Shown: one piece after another, positions 25,401 to 37,808 of the stretch | Numbering within the stretch: the first letter of the stretch is position 1 | Layout: each line of letters begins with the position of its first letter | Assembly (NCBI GenBank): GCA_019321725.1 | Contig: JAGSPU010000409.1 | Coordinates: 124,001-188,000 of the forward strand | Source of the DNA: Paulownia fortunei | Lineage: Eukaryota; Streptophyta; Magnoliopsida; Lamiales; Paulowniaceae | Length of the DNA: 64,000 bases | Direction of reading: 5' to 3' | Made by a program: the position numbers and the translations under genes | Notes under the pieces: model-generated | Databases searched by the model: none | The model's input: the letters and a program-made list of their open reading frames with translations, nothing else | Told to the model about the DNA's origin: nothing

Positions 25401-28400
25401 TGATTTCTGAGTACGTCAGTGATGTGGTAAAACTAATACACTATAGTTGCATCACACACATTTTACATAATTACACCTGTTTTCCCTTGGCTCACATGAA
25501 TTTCTATATATACTTTATCAGGTACTTGACAGCTCTAATTCTTATATGGAAGTTGAGTGACGAAGTACTGCTTATTGCTCCAAGTATCAGTGGGCAGAGG
25601 GTTTTTCAGTATCTTAAATCTGGTATATTCCTAGAGAATATGCAAAACTTTGTAAATTTACTTAGTATTTGCCATTCTGGTAATGGAAATTATATATTTT
25701 AAGGAAGCCTTATAAGTATTACAGGAAGGTGCTAGTGCAATGAATCCTTGACATTCAAAAGTTGAGACATGGCTCATTATTAGATGATAAAAATCTGCTC
25801 TCGCATATTACATAAGCTTTTAAACTGGAATTTGTTGTGCAGTAGCAAGGTCTAGTTTGCTTTCTGCTATACTGAAGTTTGATGGAAGTATGAATAGTTT
25901 GTTTCTACTTACATGAGCCAAAATTTATGGAAATAATTTCTTTATTTCATTTCCCAGGTGCCCTTCTGACAGGGAGAACATTGGCAGTCCTTACAACCAC
26001 AACACTAGCTACATCTATGGCAGCAAGAGAGGGCCCCATACAAATGGCCGGTCATCAGATTTGTTTTCAAGTCTGGTTGGCTTTATCTTTGCTAAATGAT
26101 GCTTTAGCACTTGCTGGTCAGGTAAACCTGTTACAGTTTATCAGAACCAATAAATATAGGGATAATTATAGAAACCTCTCTTGAGGTTTGGTCTAAATAC
26201 ACATAGACCCTCAGGTTTCCAAAATTATATACCTTCCCTGACACTAACGGCCCATAGAAAGCCCTAACGTTTGTTTATGAAATGACTCTTTATCCTTTTG
26301 TTAAAAAAAACTAGTAAGTAATACGTGCGTTGCCCGTTATTTATATGATCCTAGTAAATTAATTTTATTATTTAATAATTTATTTGAGTAAAATTAAGAT
26401 ATTATAAGATACTTCATAAATTATAAAATATTAAATAAAATATAATCAATTAAAAATAAAAAATTCCAAAATATTTCATAAACTAATTATTGATCGATAT
26501 GACATTGCAACAAAGCAAGAGACTCTTTTCCAACTCATACTTTGTAGCCGATACTTATTCTCTAGAGATTGAAAAAAATTGGCAAATTGAAAAAATATAA
26601 ATGTTAAGTAAGATAGATAATTAATATTAAAAAATACCTATTTTACGAATATAAATAAAACTACAATTTAACTATATTTCTTCTTTAATGATGAATAAAT
26701 GTAGAACTAAGTGAAAGGATTATGATCTATGATTAAAAATTAAGTAAAATACATATCCAATATTTAACGATCTACAGAATTATGTGTCAGTTTTTATATA
26801 TTATTCGATATACATACGACCTATACATAATATTATTAAATTACTTTAATTGAGTATGACCATCATAAGTACTCAAATTATTTTTTCTTTAATTATTAGT
26901 ATGCTGCAATTTTCTCCACATTACATGATTGTTAGGTATCAGAACTTTGTGTTATAGTGAATCCTGCTTCAATGTTGTTTTTTTCCTAATAAAAAAAATA
27001 TTAGTTATTACTAATAATATATAATGTATTACTTAAGAAAAAAATATTTGTACCTACACTCAAAATTTGTCTATATATAATATTTTTAGTCTACGTCTTC
27101 TTCTTACATTTGAGGTGTCTTATTTAATCAACTATTATTTATAGATATTGAAGTTTTTCTAGAGAGAGCAATATATAATTGATATTAAGAAAATATTGAA
27201 TAGGCAAATAGACACCAACATTTAGAATTTTTTGTCCTTGAACTTTTTTTATTGTTATTACAAAGCAAAGTTTCATGTAGAATTGTTCACGTCTAAATTG
27301 AAATGAATAACCTTCATTTTCAGCTAGCGAAAGTGACACTTTATGTATAAAGACAAGCTTGCCAATATGTTGCCCAAACACAATATCTCTGTCAATTACA
27401 TTATCTTGAAATCTTGCATACCATTCTTGTATAATTACTCAATCCATGTTATGGGTTCAGATTCCTCAAAAAAATTATTGGACAATTTTTTTTCAGCACA
27501 AATTTATAGAGAAGACGAGCGATTTGGGATTAAAGGGTTCAAAATATTCTCTTCATAATAGTGATTTTTGTCATCAATAACTTCATCAAAACTGTTAAAT
27601 GTTCTTGTTTTTCGATGTTTGGCTTGTCATGTAATGAGTTGAATGTGCATTCTTATTTAAGGTAGGAAAAATAACCCTAATAAGTCGTAATATTGAGTTT
27701 TCTTCATTGTCATGCTCAATAATCATATCTTCTGAAATTTTGATGTTACCTTTAGTATCACTTGATTCCTCACCTTTTCCAACTCTACGTAAAAACTCAC
27801 TGAAATTTGGATCGTTCCTCGACTCATGTTCCTTGATAAAATATTTTTTTTTCATTTTGGGCAACAAATATGATTTCACCAAATTTGCAAAAAATAGTTT
27901 GATAGATTATTGTCCTAGGAACAACTGTTAATTCTTGTCGAAAATCTTCACAAAATATTACCACTTTTCCACCAAAATCCTCATCATTTTTCATTACGTT
28001 TTTCAATAATTTATCAACATTCTTGATAATTATCGTTTTGTCATTGGTGTTTCATCCTATAAAAATAGTTGTGGTTTACGTAATAGCTCTGCAACCCTAG
28101 TTTGTTTGGACATAATCAAATGCATCTATTGGTATTTTGAAGCGAGAATGTGTTGTTCTACCTCCTGACATTATTGCGAAAGCAACTCCTGACACTGCGG
28201 TTATAAGTACTATTTAAGTTTTGGATTTAAAATGAGCTAATAATTTATGGTATAATTTTTTTTCATATTCCACATGGTCCATCAATAAAGAAACCCCTTT
28301 ATGCAATCTATATCATTAGAAAAACTTTATATTGTTCATGATTCAATTTTAGTTATGCTTTATAATCTTCTAGAGGTATTTCTTTTGACATTTTATCTTG

Positions 28401-31400
28401 TATCTCTCTTGAAAAATTATTGTCCATATTATCTATATCAATAGGAATGTTTGGAAGATCATATGAACTAATATTTTTTTTCCATGTTCTTCAAGAAAAA
28501 ATCAGACTTTTCAAAATTTAGGTAACTCGTATTCATCTGAGATTTCTAATTTTCTTTTGAAATCTTTAGACATTGCTATGTATCCTAAATAACTCTCATA
28601 TTTGTTGTGTACAATATACACTCTTATTGACTTCATGGTAAATTTCAAGCAGTTCGATCAGATATTTGACAGTAAAAGTGCATGTAGAGCTAGCAATATT
28701 ATCTCTCCAACAAGCAAACATAAAATCTTGTTTGATGGTTGATTGCGTTTTATTTTTCAAGATTGACATATTGATGAATATCAACAACTTCAAAATCATG
28801 CAGTTAATGTAAATAAATGATGATACTTTTAATTTTTATAATTTTATTTGTTGTAATTTTATTAATTAAAGTATATATAAACTCGAGAAAAAAGAAGATG
28901 AATGAAAATTAACATGGAAAAATTAAGTGTTTTAAAAGAATATAACTTACGGTATTTTAACAAAAAAAATTGCAGTTGATAATGCAAGAAAGCAATGAAC
29001 TCTCTTCCAGCTCATAATTTATAAGCCACACTTGTTCCTTAGAGATTAAAAACATTTGGCAAATTAAAACTGAAAATTCGGCATGTACCATATTGATAAC
29101 AAAAAATTTGATTTGATATTTAATTTTTTATAAAAATTCAATATTCAGTTTAATTTTAATTTTTTATTCCAATTTATCAAATTTTACCAAATATCGGATT
29201 AAATTTTTACAAATTTTATAGATAATTTTTTTATCTAATTTTATATATTAATTAGTTTTTTACTATTTTTTTCTTACTTTTAACTTACTAAACTAAAAAT
29301 AATAATTTCAAATTACAATTAGGTTTTGTTAAGAGATGAAAATAAAGAAGAAATTGAGCTGAAAATATGCTCTATATAGCTTTGTAATATTGTAATAATA
29401 TATAGACATAATAAGATTTTATAGCTCATAATTTGTAAGCGACACTTGTTCCTTAGAGATTAAAACATTTGAAAAATTAAAACTGAAAATTCGGCATGTA
29501 CCATATCGATAATAAAAAATTCGATTTGATATTTAATTTTTATAAAAATTCAATATTCAGTTTAATTTTAATTTTTTATTCTAATTTATCGAATTGTACC
29601 AAATATCGGATTAAATTTTTACAAATTTTATAAATAATTTTTTTATCTAATTTTATATATTAATTAGTTTTTTACTATTTTTTTTCTTACTTTTAACTTA
29701 CTAAACTAAAAATAATAATTTCAAAATACAATTAGGTTTTGTTAAGAGATGAAAATAAAGAAGAAATTGAGCTGAAAATATGCTCTATATAGCTTTGTAA
29801 TATTGTAATAATATATAAACATAATAAGATTTTATCTCCATTAGATTACCTTAAAAAATTTTATTGTTAGTTTCATTTTAACCCTTGTATGTATTTTTAA
29901 AAATGCTCCAATTTTATAATTGGTTCAATAAAATAATATGTAAAAAGATCAAGAAATACACAAGTAAATGTAGTACAAAATTATTTTTATTTAATGTAAT
30001 ATATATATATATATATAAAATATTTATATTGAAATGTGGTGATACAAGGTTTTATTTCCAATTGTTTGGTTCATTAATTAATGTAATTATTTTTGTATAG
30101 TCTCATGATTAAAAAAAAATTAAATTTTAGTCATGAATACATTTTAAGTTTTGTTGTATTCTTTTTTTTTTTTCAGAAAGTAGAATAATAAAAAATTATA
30201 AATATGACAGTAGATTGTGCTTTTGAATTGATATAAAAAAATAGATGTTATTTTCACATTAATGTTAATGAATCTAATTAAACTGGATATAGTGAGGTAT
30301 ATTTTCATACAAAATTGATATTCGGTTTGATTTTTGATTTTTGATTTTGATTCATCAAATCATGCAAAATATTGAATTTTAATTTTTAATTTTTTTATAA
30401 ATAGTTGTTATATCTTATTTTATATTTATTAATTAATCTTATACTTTTTTCTTAATTTTAACTTACCAAACATAATAAATTCAAAATACAATTAGGTTTT
30501 GCTATTTTATTTTGAACTATTTAATTTTTTTTTTAGAAAAACATTTTTTTAACAAAATCATAAAATCGAAAATGGTCAAAAGATAAAACAAAAGGTGAAT
30601 TTCTTATAAATATAATTTTCCCAGATGTTTTCAGAATAAATTAGCAAATTGGTAAATATAATATAACATTTAAATTTGGTTGGCCTGAGAAAACATATGT
30701 TAAAGAAATCAAATATTTCATTAACTGATATAATTGTTTTTGTATCTTCCAAACACATGAAATATACTTTTAGTTTCATAGTTCAGGAGGTTTTGCAAAT
30801 TTAATCTCATGATTCGGAAAAAATCCAATTTTAGTCATGAATAAATATATTAGTTTTGCTCTATTTTTTTTTTCAAGAATTGGAATAACCAAATTATAAA
30901 TAAAACAATGGAATGTGCCTTTCAATTTATATAAAAAAATAAATATTATTTGCACATTAATTTTAATGAATTTTATTAGACTGGGTATTATGAGGTATAT
31001 TTAGTTTATTCAAATAGACATATTTCACAATAAAATAATTTTCATATAGTGTATTATATCTTTTTTTATCCTAATTCAATGTGATTTTTTATAGGGTGAA
31101 AACAATTTGATAAACCGATGGAATCAAATCAAAACTGAAAATTTGGTATTTATCGAAGTCGAACAAAAAAAATTAAATTGGATATTTGATTTTTATTTTC
31201 ATAAAAAAAATAGTATTCAATTTAATTTTGGTGTTTTATTTCGGTTTATCGAACAATGCCCCAATATCAAATTTTAATTTTTACAAATTTTATAAATAAT
31301 TTTTATATCTAAGTTTATATTTATTAATTAATTGTAAATACAATTAAATTTTGTTATTTAAATTTGAACTAATTATTTTTTTCTAAATTTTTAAAAATTC

Positions 31401-31463
31401 ATTTAACAAAATAATTGAATCAAAATATGAACAGATAAATGGACAAAAGAGAAAATAAAAAGT

Positions 31464-31507
<44 letters not shown>

Positions 31508-34267
31508 CCATACATGTTTTCGTAATATCAAACAAATGAAAGTAGAGTTGGATTTGGACTCTTAATGTTCTCTTATTGTAATTATCCTACAATTTCATTG
31601 ACCAATGAAAAAAATAAGCATTATTTGTTCCAAAATTATGAAATTATTAAATTACATAATTACCATTAAAACTAATAATATCAAAAGGGTATTTTAGTCT
31701 TTGTTAAAAATTACTAAAACCTTCCTTGAGATTTGGATAAATTATAGAGACCTCCCCTAAGGTTTGTCACATTACAATTACATTCATTGATTTTTTATTT
31801 TTTATTTTTCATTTTACAGTTAGACCTGTGTCGTTTATTTTGATAAAATAATAAAATATCCTAAACATACAAAAACACTTTCTACCATAAACCAAGCTAA
31901 ATGTCCAAATTCAAATTCCGATCCATGACACTATGTTTTCATGGGTCTCTTGTACTTTTCTATTTTTGTAATTGATCATCTTTCTACTTTGCTCTCTCTC
32001 AATGCTAACAATCAGAAAAATGGTTTAAATCTCTCAAATGATTTCCATCTGCTGGACACTATCAGTTTTTATGGTTCTCCTTTTGCTGCCATTCTTTTCA
32101 CAGACTCTCCTTGCTAGTGAGTATTCTCAAGGGAACTATGGTCTCGCACGCCAAGTGACTTACAAAGTGCTACAGGTTTGGAAATCTGATTCTCAATTAT
32201 CTATATATTTTTTTTTGGAAATGTTATCGGTTGATCAATGAGAATGATTACCTTACTTGATGTTCTATTTCCACGTGAATTTAATCAGATTGGTTTAATA
32301 ATGGGAGTAGCTTTGGCTGTAATTTTGTTCCTTGGATTTGGTGCACTGTCCAACTTATTTAGCACAGACTCAGAAGTTCTGGGGATCGCCAGATCTGGAA
32401 CATTGGTGAGAATCTCAGCTGTGTTGGAATAATTCTTCATGAATTTGGTTTGGCTTTTGAATAAAGTACAAAAGAGATCTAGTTAGTTATTAAGTGCTAG
32501 TATGGTCTTGCTTGGAGAGAATGGAATATGGGCCTTCTAGCATGCTAATATTTAGATGCATATATCTTCTTGGACCTCATTAGACTTGGTTTTGACTCTG
32601 TAACATCATAAGTCACTAGATAAAAGAGAGATAATTAGGGCTTTTAGGCCCACTGAAATTCCATTCTCAGCTCAATAACAAGTAAAACAGCTGGGTAGAT
32701 TCAATTTTGTAATTGGAAAGAAAAGCAGGCCTTGGCTTTATAAGCAGAGGATTTATAGGGTCAGGTTCCTTACACAAGTGTAGTAAATTCGCATATCGTT
32801 ATTTATTTTAGGGTGCCATGGCTTTCTTTTTTTGAAACAATTCACAGTTAGTTAATTGAACATAATTTTGGTTAATGCTTTCGTAAACTTATTTTCAGGT
32901 AATTCTACGTATTTGTTAATTTTATCATGCAAGGTTGTATATTTGTTGATTGATGTCATAATATTGTGCTCAGGTAATCTTTAACAAAGGTCCAAAAATG
33001 CTTAGTTAAATAAGTTTTATCACATTTTTTTTTTAATGTTATAGTTTGTTGCCGGATCTCAGCCGATGAATGCTATTGCTTTTGTTCTTGATGGGCTATA
33101 TTATGGGGTTTCAGACTTTGGATTTGCTGCATATTCCATGGTAATGTTATATTGCTTTTTTCAGATGCCTCACCACTTCTGTTTTTAAGAAATTAATTGG
33201 TCTCATGTTGATATGCAGGTGCTTGTTGGACTGATCTCTTCAACCTTCTTACTGGTAACTGCTTCTTTGTTTGGTCTTGCTGGTGTGTGGGGTGGGCTGT
33301 TTATCTTTATGACATTGCGAGTAGTAGCTGGAGTCTTGAGGTAAGTTACATATCTCAACCACCCCACCCCACACCCCAAGGGAAAAAAGGGAAAAAAATA
33401 ATAGAAGAAAATGCCACTGCATTTCATCAAAAAATAGCAAACACATTCTTGTCTAGGAGCCCATTTAAATTTGCATAAAGTAAATAACATACTGGCTTAC
33501 TGGTTCTTAATCCTTATTTGAGCAATAAGCAGTTATGTAAATAGACGTGCTGATTTCAAAGAATAACTTGATGATGTGTTTAGTGTAAATGGATTCATGC
33601 TGTCAAAGTACTTTCTGTACCATAAGATAATTCTTCAAATGCATAGAGCATATGAGTGTGTGGCGGTGGCGATAGTTGGTAATGGAAATAGCCCAGGGAC
33701 ATGGCAGAAAGGGGGCACAGAGCTAGCGAGATGTTGGGGAATGTTGTTGCAGGAGGCATAGATGGAAAATCTGGAAATATGTAGAGAAGTATTTTGATGC
33801 AGGACAAGTGATCTTAGGTTAATAATTCTATGCGTCTTTTGTCTTATTGTAATCACTAATTTGTGATTACAATTCTACGTACATATTAGCTATCTATCTT
33901 TAGAATATATCAAGCGTTTCCTCCTTTCCGTGTGGATGAAGGGTTTCCCATTGGATCCTAGAATGAAGCTACAAGACACGTGTACTTAGAATAGGTTGCA
34001 GCCCCTCAGTGCACGTTTTCTGTATATCAGGCAAAGAAATATTGGTGTCTGCTATGTTTCTCATTCCTACAACTGAGGTTCTCTCTTGTAAATATTAAAT
34101 AATAATGATACAGAAATTCACTTGGACTGTCGCACCTATGGCATTAGAATGCTGGTTTACTTCTGACCTGTGCATTATGTAGCTAAATCCTTGTTAATTT
34201 CAGGCTAAGCACCAGGAGTGGACCATGGAAATTGCTCTGGCCTGATACTGAAAAGGATAGTACTTAA
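22414..34267 (+). CDS. DTX44: Chloroplast MATE-family transporter, DTX44 type (560 aa)
   Basis: Thirteen exons: 22414-22715, 23009-23130, 23680-23838, 23968-24098, 24428-24563, 25314-25410, 25522-25622, 25958-26121, 32104-32175, 32289-32405, 33045-33140, 33219-33340, 34204-34267. All phases agree and no frameshift is present. Exon 1 encodes about 100 Ser/Asn/Pro-rich residues, fitting a plastid transit peptide. The MATE core follows, with motifs such as EILSIALPAALALAADP, SKLFNVPLLNITTSFVAEEQ, PAEQFLTLRAFGAPP, AAQGTFRGFKDTKTPLYAV, AGNLLNTILDPILIF, TMAGH-like QMAGHQI and QPMNAIAFVLDGLYYGVSD. MATE proteins have about 12 membrane helices and export organic solutes by cation antiport; the DTX44 substrate is not settled. 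Intron 5 uses a GC donor (GTTG|gcaagt). Intron 8 is 6.0 kb and carries Helitron debris. Confidence 0.95.
26157..26310. repeat. Repeat segment matching one at 31737-31771
   Basis: GGATAATTATAGAAACCTC followed by TTGAGGTTTGGTC near 26158-26192 recurs in the same orientation at about 31737-31771 as GGATAAATTATAGAGACCTC...AAGGTTTGTC. These two pieces lie on either side of the Helitron-bearing part of intron 8. They probably belong to another transposable element into which, or beside which, the Helitron inserted. Confidence 0.5.
26311..28500 (-). mobile_element. Decayed Helitron (3' end and helicase region) in DTX44 intron 8
   Basis: On the minus strand the element ends in CTAG at 26314-26311, followed by host T, matching the Helitron CTRR|T rule. 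Eight bases inside lies an imperfect hairpin (26337-26323, stem ACG.GC around ACGCA), the usual Helitron 3' structure. About 0.8 kb further in begins a Helitron-type Pif1 helicase relic on the same strand, so the orientation is consistent. The 5' end (TC after A) was not located. Repeats up to about 31370 may be part of the same insertion or separate ones. Confidence 0.75.
27130..28480 (-). pseudogene. Helitron Pif1-like helicase, broken
   Basis: Pieces of the RepHel helicase appear in the correct order on the minus strand: YDLPNIPID near 28470; a ruined Walker A, FFIDGPCG then stop, near 28290-28266; SGGRTTHSRFKIPID near 28190-28130; FGGKVVIFCEDFRQELTVVPR near 27985-27925; DPNFSEFLRRVGKGEE near 27840-27770; and GQHIGKLVFI, LAENEGYSFQFRREQF and KLCFVITIKKVQGQKILNV at 27381-27139. 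Stops and frameshifts separate these pieces. The Walker A (normally GPGGTGKT) is destroyed, so no active helicase is made. Such proteins normally drive rolling-circle transposition. Confidence 0.88.
29011..29834. repeat. Tandem duplication, 414-bp unit, two copies
   Basis: Copy 1 is about 29011-29424 and copy 2 about 29425-29834. Both open with CTCATAATTT.TAAGC.ACACTTGTTCCTTAGAG and both end ATAATAAGATTTTA, with only a few differences. The head of the unit also resembles 26515-26590 (CTCATACTTTGTAGCCGATACTT). The high similarity suggests a recent event in intron 8. Confidence 0.9.
30106..31370. repeat. Further diverged copies of intron-8 repeats
   Basis: A block with TTTAGTCATGAATA ... CACATTAAT.TTAATGAAT ... 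GAGGTATATTT occurs at 30106-30310 and again at 30807-31010. Each is followed by a worn copy of the 414-bp unit's middle part (30310-30520 and 31130-31370), recognisable by TTCAATTT/TTTGATTTTT, TTATTAATTAAT and ATACAATTAGGTTTTG. The composite order suggests duplication of a larger segment of over 500 bases. Confidence 0.65.
31468..31503. repeat. (AT)n microsatellite
   Basis: About 18 uninterrupted AT units inside intron 8 of the MATE gene. Confidence 0.9.
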
Positions 34268-37200
34268 GCTGCGCAAAATTATCCCAAAGTTTACTTGTAT
34301 TTGCATGATACCTATCTCTTGGGTTTATGCAGAAGAATGAGTAGCCAGCCCGGAACTTTTTCTTCAGGTGGCTTGCCTGCATTAATTGCTGAGCCAGGGG
34401 CGACTTTTGATCATAGATATGTTTTCGAGATTTTTAGGATGCCCTACTTGACTAGAAAGGTGGCTTTTATTGAGCTGCTGGATGATTTACTACATTGCGC
34501 GAAAATGAAGCGTATTTGAGTGGACATCCATTCGCAGATCATGGAACAATGAGAAGATGATGGTTCCTTGAGGCAGGATGAATCTGCTCCCAGACTTAAC
34601 ATGATCAGTATGCTGCCTCTTTATTGATAATCGACGATCAACTTGTAGTACAATAGGGACAAACAAAAACAAGGTTTCAACTTCTACATAGATGTTTGAT
34701 CTGTAAAGCATAAATTATTTAAACTATTTTCTTGTATTATTCAACTTCTTGTGATCTGTTGAAGTAGCCAAGTGCTAATTTAAGCGTTCACACCGTGCAG
34801 CTCCCTCTCACAGTGTTCACTATATTAGTGCAAACTTTCATGAGAATATTCAGTTTTTAGCATCTTGATTTCAGTCGAATTAATTGAAATTCTTATATGG
34901 ACCCAAAAATAGTTTCAAGGGTTGTAATTTGTTTGTTTTTCACAATAAAGTTACATCCAAAAAAATTACGAAGGATACTTTGTCCAAAGAGATGAGGCAT
35001 AAAACTGATCATCTGTAATTTTTTCTTTTCGTGACTAAATTCTAGATCCAAATATATTGTTCCTGAACCCAAAGCAGCGCATAGATATATGTCCATGTAC
35101 ATTGTGCATGGAATCCCGTTGGTATTGGGATGGTTCAACTCTTAAAAGACTCTGATGCTTCTTTTACTTTAAAGGAGAAAGGAAGGGATAGCGAAAATTT
35201 CTTGAGTTTGGATTAGCAGCAGGAAATTTTTTAAAGATGTACAAACATTTCCCAACATGGCCAACGATTATGATCAATTCTTGAACATCCATGAAGGAAA
35301 ATATGAATAGATGGGACCAGTCTCACACTTCAACACAAATGCTCAGAAATTGGATTGTTCTCTTCACGAGTAATCATCTCCACTTCTTTTCATCAAACCA
35401 AAGAACCTTTCTAAAGACATCCATACTGCCATGCTATGCCATGCCAAAGTAATATGAAATATTCTTTTGTTGCATGCCAACAATGAGCAATCTATCCACC
35501 CATTAATTCCCTCATCCAGTTCTATGTTTCAAAATCAAGCACCAGAACGGCATGATCAACCAACCGCTACAGTAGAATCATTAGTGCAGGCACACACAAA
35601 CACACATCTCACGTGTGGGTAGTTTGATAGGAGGTGGGTTGGTGCAGTGGGGAGCAACAAAAACAGCAATAGCAATGGAGATCAGGACCAAAACCTCATT
35701 TCATCAATTCGGGTTTTCTCTTTTTCAATCCCATAGGATAAATTCATTACAGAAACATGTGGATTAACATTAATAACACACCAACTAGTGTACATTAAGG
35801 CGAGAGCAAAGACAGGTCCAGTTCATTTCAAATGATCCCACAGCAAGCAGCAAGAACAGCATTTCTAGAATAGTTATGACGTCAAGCTGCAAGATTAATT
35901 ATGCACCTTACGCTTCCATGGATATCTACAGAAATAATAAAAGAAAACTGAGTGATAGAAAAATGAAGGCAAGCTATAAACAAAACAATACACTGCATTT
36001 ACCTTTTCTTAGCAACGAAAACAATGAAAACCTTAGGGAATGTTTAGATTTGTTTAGATTTGTTTTGGGTGTTTTGGGGAAGTGTTTCGGGAGAATGTAT
36101 TGAAAAATGTGATGTATTAGTAGGAAAATGTATTGGACGATGTGAAGTATTTTTTGTTTTATTTCGGGAGAATGAAGGAAGAATGAACATGTTTTAGGGA
36201 AACAAAAACAAACATTCCCTTAGTTTAATTGAGTGAAGCCATAAGCAAATATTGTATGTCATACAATGATGTCAAAGGACCACAAAACAAGTTTGAACTA
36301 CTGATAAGCTGATACCAGGATCTGGCACAAGGAATGAGAAGGGGCCTAGGGTCCAAAAGGCAGACACAGATTCTCATACAACATGATAAGATATAATTCA
36401 GAGAAACACTTACTCATACGTGTAAATAAGTAGTTTGTTTGATGTTCTTACTAAAATTAATGGTTTCAGTTTTAATCATAATTCATCATCAGGATCATCG
36501 TTGCATCTAATGTCCCATAAACGTTCTTCATCATCAAACTGTTTAATTTATGCTTCTTGCGATAAGACAAAAGTATATATGTTAAAAGAATCAAAGCACC
36601 GAGATTTTGAGAAATTGCACCCCCATTCTCACAGTTGAATGAAATAAATCAAGTCAAGTGAAATAACTTAAAATATAAAGTGGAGTGCACGAAAACACAT
36701 AATTGTAACCAAAAAGAGAACTTCAAAAAAAAAATCAAATAATTACTGCTACAGAATTTTAGCCTTCTTTGGAGAGGACACATAAAAAAGGATGTTCAAC
36801 GTTTTTACACATGTAGAATACCAAAGCTAGAAACTTTTGTTTCTCAACATGCACATTTCTTCCTGTGAGGTGGTGAAGACCCAGTTTCAATTCGCTTAAA
36901 AGTCAGAGTTGGAACTGTTAATTATCATAATGTTGGTATGATGAGAAATTAGATGGTAGCAGTAGCATGGATAAGAAACAAACCAAAACGTCCAAAAAGA
37001 TTGAACTCATGTAAGAGCACTAACCAGGAAAAAGAGAGCATTGACTTTAATCACTTTGTCATTGTTAAAATTAAACAAATCATAAGGAACGGAAAAAAAA
37101 AAAAAAGCAGAATGCTGAGATGTAAAAGAATCCAAGCAAAAGAAGCAGAATTTGAAAGAGAGTGAGATGGGAAGATACAAAATTTAACTAAAGGTAAAAC

Positions 37201-37808
37201 TTGTCAAACTATCATTTCAAACCAGGTGGCTACACTTGAATCAGTAAAATAAAAGCAGGCAGCTTGTCAGTGGATAAACGGAAACTTCATATCCTCAAAA
37301 TTTCAACGGCTAAATAAATATTCCTGTGACACACTCAGGCCTTGTACACCTTAAGATTGAAGAATGAAGGTGGCAGCCAATAAGCAGCAGCACCCAGAGG
37401 AAGATGTGGAAGAAAACCCTATAATGCTATGCACATCAAATCAGGTTTAGATTAAAGGGAATAGATATAGCCACTGATCGCTGACATTAAAGCAGGCCAA
37501 TTTAATCAAATCATGATGCTGGGAACAGATTATTTCCAATATAGACCAATTAACATACTGCATGGTTAATTATTCTCCTATAATTTCACAACAATTAATA
37601 AAATGGGAATACGGGATAAGATTTTTTCCTCAAAAGATTAAACTGCACTATGTATTAAATTAGATGCGCTAAATGGATCATTCGTACTAAGAAAGAAAGA
37701 GACCTCAATCAGCAACTCATGTATTCGAAACAAAATAACATAACAGAACAAAGAAGCAAGAGAATTACCTTAACTAGCAAAAAAGAACACCATGAAATTA
37801 TCAGCAAA
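34268..37808. other. Intergenic between DTX44-like and Abraxas-like genes
   Basis: The first few hundred bases are probably MATE 3' UTR and the right end is probably Abraxas-like 3' UTR, as the two genes converge. Apart from the Tourist-like MITE at 36036-36219 no feature was recognised. Short open frames lack domains. Confidence 0.55.
36036..36219. mobile_element. Tourist-like (PIF/Harbinger) MITE, 184 bp
   Basis: Terminal inverted repeats begin GGGAATGTTTAGATTTGTTT on the left and GGGAATGTTTGTTTTTGTTT on the right (reverse complement), 17 of 20 identical. Both ends are flanked by TTA (36033-36035 and 36220-36222), the 3-bp target duplication of PIF/Harbinger elements. There is no coding capacity, as expected of a non-autonomous MITE. 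Confidence 0.85.

Noticed and set aside
33595..33856. Two minus-strand open frames in DTX44 intron 12
   Set aside because: They are short, domain-free and overlap each other, so they are consistent with chance.
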